DNA from: Glandiceps talaboti
Lineage: Eukaryota > Hemichordata > Enteropneusta > Spengelidae
Reading direction: 5' to 3'
DNA: 64,000 bases
Assembly: GCF_964340395.1 (NCBI RefSeq)
Contig: NC_135568.1
Coordinates: forward strand, 13,325,776-13,389,775
Part shown: positions 59,958 to 64,000 of the stretch, one piece after another
How positions within the stretch are numbered: position 1 is the stretch's first letter
How the letters are laid out: every line of letters starts with the position of its first letter
Made by a program: the position numbers and the translations under genes
The notes under the pieces: model-generated
The model's database searches: none
Told to the model about the DNA's origin: nothing
The model's input: only the letters and a program-made list of their open reading frames with translations

Positions 59958-61422
59958 GGATCTGCATGTCATGAGAAACAGGAAATGTATAAAGAAGGCC
60001 ATTTTAAGTACGCTTTTGAAAACCGTGGCAAATCCCAGTCGCTAACTCTTCATCGCTGTTTCAATTGAATTGGCCATTACAACTCGATTCTACTTCATTA
60101 ATTAGTCAAATCACAGTTCCAATTGCAAGGTGGAGTGACTGATAAAATATTGAAATTTCTGACATGGCCGTTACAATTGTAAGTGCAATTTATCTGTATG
60201 TATGCGCATACGTGTTGAATAAATGTCAACCCCTTCTTTACACATATGTTAAATTTATATGTAAAATCCTGCTTTTTCCTCATTTTTTGCAAGTTGAAAA
60301 TACATAAACCCTTTTCTGAAAACAGTTCAATCCTTAGAATTAATAAGTGAATTACTTGTTTACAAGTTGCTAATGGTATTATTGATGTCATTGTTAGAAA
60401 CTGTTCTGAGCCTACGATCAACGATTTCTGGTCAAATTGTAATGGTCACACGAGTATGACTGCCAACCGTGTTAAACTGCTATGGATGTTAAAATTACTG
60501 CAGTCGGACTTTAGCGCAAGACGAATCGTTATTTTTACACAACTTGAATAGTTCAATTTCGACGTGGCGAATTCAGCTCTAAACCATATAAAGATATGTT
60601 AAAGCAATATAAACTATTCCCGACCTTAGAGACTAGTTTCCTGAAAGCAAAATTATTCTGATCTCTCAATATCCTCACGAAGACTTATTCGTGTCCTCTT
60701 GGCTTAAATAAAAGAATTTGTGGGACTTACCGTCTTGTTTTGAAGGAAAATTTACAATCTTAATTTTTCCATAGAGATAACATAGTATTCAGCGGCCATA
60801 TTGGATTCTAAAATGGCTTAAAATGTGATACTACATGTATTCTGACCCCTATTTCAAAAATTTGTACTGTGACCTCTGATAGTTTTTCTTAGTTTTAACT
60901 GAGAACTGTTTGAATTTTCGTGGACAAAGAAAAACTAAAAATTTAAGATTTCACTCCTGGGTGTATACGAGCCTAAGGGCATTCTGAGAAGCAAAGACCC
61001 GTTCAATCAGTACTGAAGTATGTGATGCGTACATAGATTTGGTGTTCAATAGAAGTCGCACTAATGCCTACTCTGTCGTTCACTATGATATTAGTTGATA
61101 ATCTGATGCAACCCACAGTGCCTAACTTCATAAGCTTTGGTGTCCCTAAAGACTTTCTCATTGTTATTGTAAGCATTAGTCTATCTACATTTACTTGAAT
61201 GACAACAACTCTTCAATTAGTTTGGTTTATTCAGGGATCAACCGTCATTCCTTTTTACATTCTTTGGCTTTTGAACCTCGTAAGATACCCAAGCCTTGCA
61301 TAAACAACATTTTATGTAACTAAACTGGAAAAAAAGCAAATGAAATAAAATGTGATACCATTACAGTTTTTGAATTTGCCCAAGAAGGTTATGGTGGAAA
61401 AAAAATACATTTCAATTTGTTC

Positions 61423-61423
<1 letters not shown>
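59958..61423. other. No recognised feature
   Basis: AT-rich sequence with short chance frames only. Confidence 0.4.
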
Positions 61424-61453
<30 letters not shown>

Positions 61454-61476
61454 GGTGGTGGTGCTGCTGCTGCTGC

Positions 61477-61532
<56 letters not shown>
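61424..61532 (+). repeat. (GGT)n(GCT)n(GTT)n compound microsatellite
   Basis: Three trinucleotide runs in series, which create poly-Gly, poly-Ala and poly-Val (or, on the minus strand, poly-Asn) frames with no support as genes. Confidence 0.95.
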
Positions 61533-61534
<2 letters not shown>

Positions 61535-62137
61535 CTTAAAGTTGTTGACGTTGTTGTTAACGTTGTTGTAGCCGCAGTGGTTGTTATTGCTCAATACAAC
61601 ATACAGTACTAGTTCTTTTCACATTTCAAATTTGCAATGCAGGTTGAATGGGGACAGTGCACATTGTTGCCTCACGATCATCTCCGAAACTGAACGACCC
61701 ATATAGTCAATAATCGGTCCAACTATGCAATGCATTTGATCAGGTGCAGACCACCTGTTAAAAACACGTCCTGTTATACTCCCATGCCTACGGCAGTGCA
61801 AAGCTAAGTGCACGACAACAATCTTATAATGTAAGAAGTGAATTAAGTCAAACAAGTGCCTGTTATTTGGATCACATGTATTCTGACCCCAAAGCACTAC
61901 TCAGTAGGCAGTTATACTTATTGAGGCGCTTCAGTGTGGCATTAAGAAACTCTGAGCGGTGTTTTAATACTAAGAACAGACCATATATTTGTTTTGAAGG
62001 TCGATGCAGGTGGAATAAGGAGGGGGCATATACTTAGGAGGTGGCCATTGTAGGGAGGGAACGAGAACTCATCGTAACAGGTGCCGACGTTAAGAAGGCC
62101 AAACGATGATATGAGGTTATTATATTAATAGCCAGTA

Positions 62138-62149
62138 CACACACACACA

Positions 62150-62185
<36 letters not shown>

Positions 62186-62261
62186 TACATACATACATAC
62201 ATACATACATACATACATACATACATACATACATACATACATACATACATACATACATACA
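62138..62261 (+). repeat. (CA)n(TACA)n compound microsatellite
   Basis: A CA run followed by about 20 TACA units. Confidence 0.97.
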
Positions 62262-64000
62262 AATCAAAATTTCAAAATATAAATCAGAATTCTACATTAT
62301 GTTTTCCTGCTATTGGAATGATACTTGACACTGAAATAACACCACAACTATGTTGTAACTTTTATGACCAAAGCAAAGACTATAACCGTAACCTGGGTAA
62401 CAAGAAACAAGCTATACACTGGCGATGCAACAAACACCTTACATGCTCATACAAGTAAAGAGATTGCTGACATATATTCTTTGTGTCGCATTTTATCAAC
62501 AAAATGACAGAGTTTGTGATAATTCCCCCGGGCAAATCCCACTTCGTGTCTATGTCTAACAAGTGTATATATATGGTGTTCGTACTTTTGCGAGTACATG
62601 ACCAGACGGGGTCCTGATCGATCGATTGAGTTGAGTTAATATATGATCGGTTTATCATCTCCAAAACAACTTTTCAAGTGTTTGATTATGCCAATCGTAG
62701 ATATGAAAACATCAATAATGAAAAAGACTGCACACAAATTGCATACAAACTGCTTATTTTATTGTTACCAAAGTACAGTTAGGACTAACAAGAAATTAAC
62801 CGGTGAAATATTGTGATAATGTTGAAATTTAGCCAGCCTCGCAAAATGGGCTTTCAAATCGAGTAATGGGTCGCAGACTATCGATTCTCGTTTTCTTGTC
62901 TTCCTCGCGGCGAAAATAATTCTATACCTAGCCTTCTCGAGAGTTTACGTCAAGGACTTATCTTTTCCCCGGAGGCCAGTTTACCATTACCTACACACAA
63001 AAAATCACCCAGCATCGTACGAGGTGAATCTGTCCGTTCCTGGTATGGTCAACAGAAAGCATATTATAAATTAAGTACATAGTCGTCTTCAGACATAACA
63101 TTTGTCATACACCGAAAGTTTGCTCTTTGCTTACCTGTGTTCCGAGTCAGCAAGCGTGTCAGATACAAATGTTCACTGATGTACAACGTCGTGAGGTCCG
63201 GTGCATTGACAGCCAATTTGACGAACTACGTGCCACCTGCTACAGGGACTGGTGACTATTGAGAAATGCGCACTGAATACCCTATTCACGGCGTGCTCCT
63301 TTCTGTGTGTCCAACGGAGTAACTTTTTGGCACGTTCTTATCGACCCGTCTGCCGTTATCAAGTGTTTTTCGTCCCTTATCAGTACATTGGTGTTCTGTT
63401 ATAGACTTCTTGATGAAAAGGCTCTCTGTGCTGTTACCATGGCAATATGAAATAATCGAAGTTGGGTACGTGAAGGTGAGTCAGGTCGTACTTGTTGTGT
63501 CAAAGTTGACGAATTGTAATCCCCTTGATGGCGATTTAAATCAAAAATTGTGTCGGATCTACGGCTGTTGTATACAGCAACGAAGTCGGGACATTGGTAT
63601 GTCACGCCCCCTGGTGTCAATCATGTGAACATGTCTTTTCTCACCAGCTATCAAATTGTCCCTGAGACCCACCAGCATCAATGTACATGATGACTTCTCT
63701 CATTTCCAAATGTAACAGTTTTATTGAATGACCTAGAATATAGTGAGGACCTGCAGCTCAGAATACATACCACATATGTTTGAATAGACTGGTGCATTTA
63801 TAACATGCGTCTCAGTTTAGTCATATCCATAGTATACTGCCTCGCCAATTTTCAAAGTAAATATTTTTTCAAAGTAAACATTTATATCAGAAGACAAATG
63901 ATATAAATATTGATCAATTGCGGCTCACTGTAACAAACAGAATAATCACAGACAGACAAAGACTTTTGCGAAAATGTCAAGTTCCCCCCTTGTATTTAAT
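62262..64000. other. Right end of window, possible 5' UTR exon of the caspase-like gene
   Basis: On the minus strand, GACTCGGAACACAG followed by GTAAGCAAAG (donor at 63134) is a strong splice donor. It could end an untranslated first exon that joins the acceptor at 57975. This is inference from splice motifs only. Nothing else was recognised. Confidence 0.25.

Noticed and set aside
59754-60068. Frames with poly-Cys, poly-Leu, poly-Asn or poly-Gln
   Set aside because: They come from GTT and T/G simple repeats.
61352-61612. Gly/Ala/Val-rich frame and its poly-Asn shadow
   Set aside because: It is a translation of a GGT/GCT/GTT compound microsatellite.

Overview
The window is metazoan nuclear DNA. 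It has GT-AG introns, a KRIT1 (CCM1) homologue, a caspase-fold gene, LINE, Penelope-like and tRNA-SINE remnants, foldback MITEs and long AT-rich microsatellites. There is no operon structure. A marine invertebrate, possibly a non-vertebrate deuterostome, fits best, but the sequence alone does not settle the species.

Left flank (1-9130, + strand): the 3' part of a KRIT1 gene. Thirteen exons encode ankyrin repeats and a FERM domain. Two consecutive 152-bp exons (3265-3416 and 3973-4124) encode alternative versions of the same FERM segment and, by phase, must be mutually exclusive. The introns hold two unrelated 51-bp minisatellites, a tRNA-derived SINE and a small MITE. A 27-bp (9-codon) repeat overlaps the stop codon.

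Spacer (9131-13344): no gene recognised. It holds a 346-bp foldback MITE and a 5'-truncated LINE fragment.

Centre (about 13345-52060): five tandem units of about 6.8-10.1 kb. Each has a P module ending in a LINE-like 3' end with an (AACAT)n tail. Next come a tiny minus-strand secreted-peptide gene, a foldback MITE 5' of it, and a Penelope-like GIY-YIG C-terminal remnant followed by (TA)n. The five predicted peptides (48-57 aa) share a signal peptide and C-terminus but differ in a basic central segment. Two units carry a perfect 69-bp inverted repeat containing a hammerhead-ribozyme-like fold. One unit holds a 2.4-kb transposon with long inverted repeats in a TTAA site, whose empty site survives in sister units. 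Units are mosaics of each other, pointing to unequal exchange or gene conversion.

Right flank (52061-64000): a two-coding-exon minus-strand caspase-homologous gene (53118-57964). Arg replaces the catalytic His and Tyr replaces the catalytic Cys, the pattern of the inactive caspase homologue cFLIP. Its intron holds microsatellites, a solo transposon end, a further foldback MITE and a diverged repeat with E2F-like motifs. The remaining sequence (57975-64000) has microsatellites and one candidate 5' UTR exon, and no other recognisable gene.
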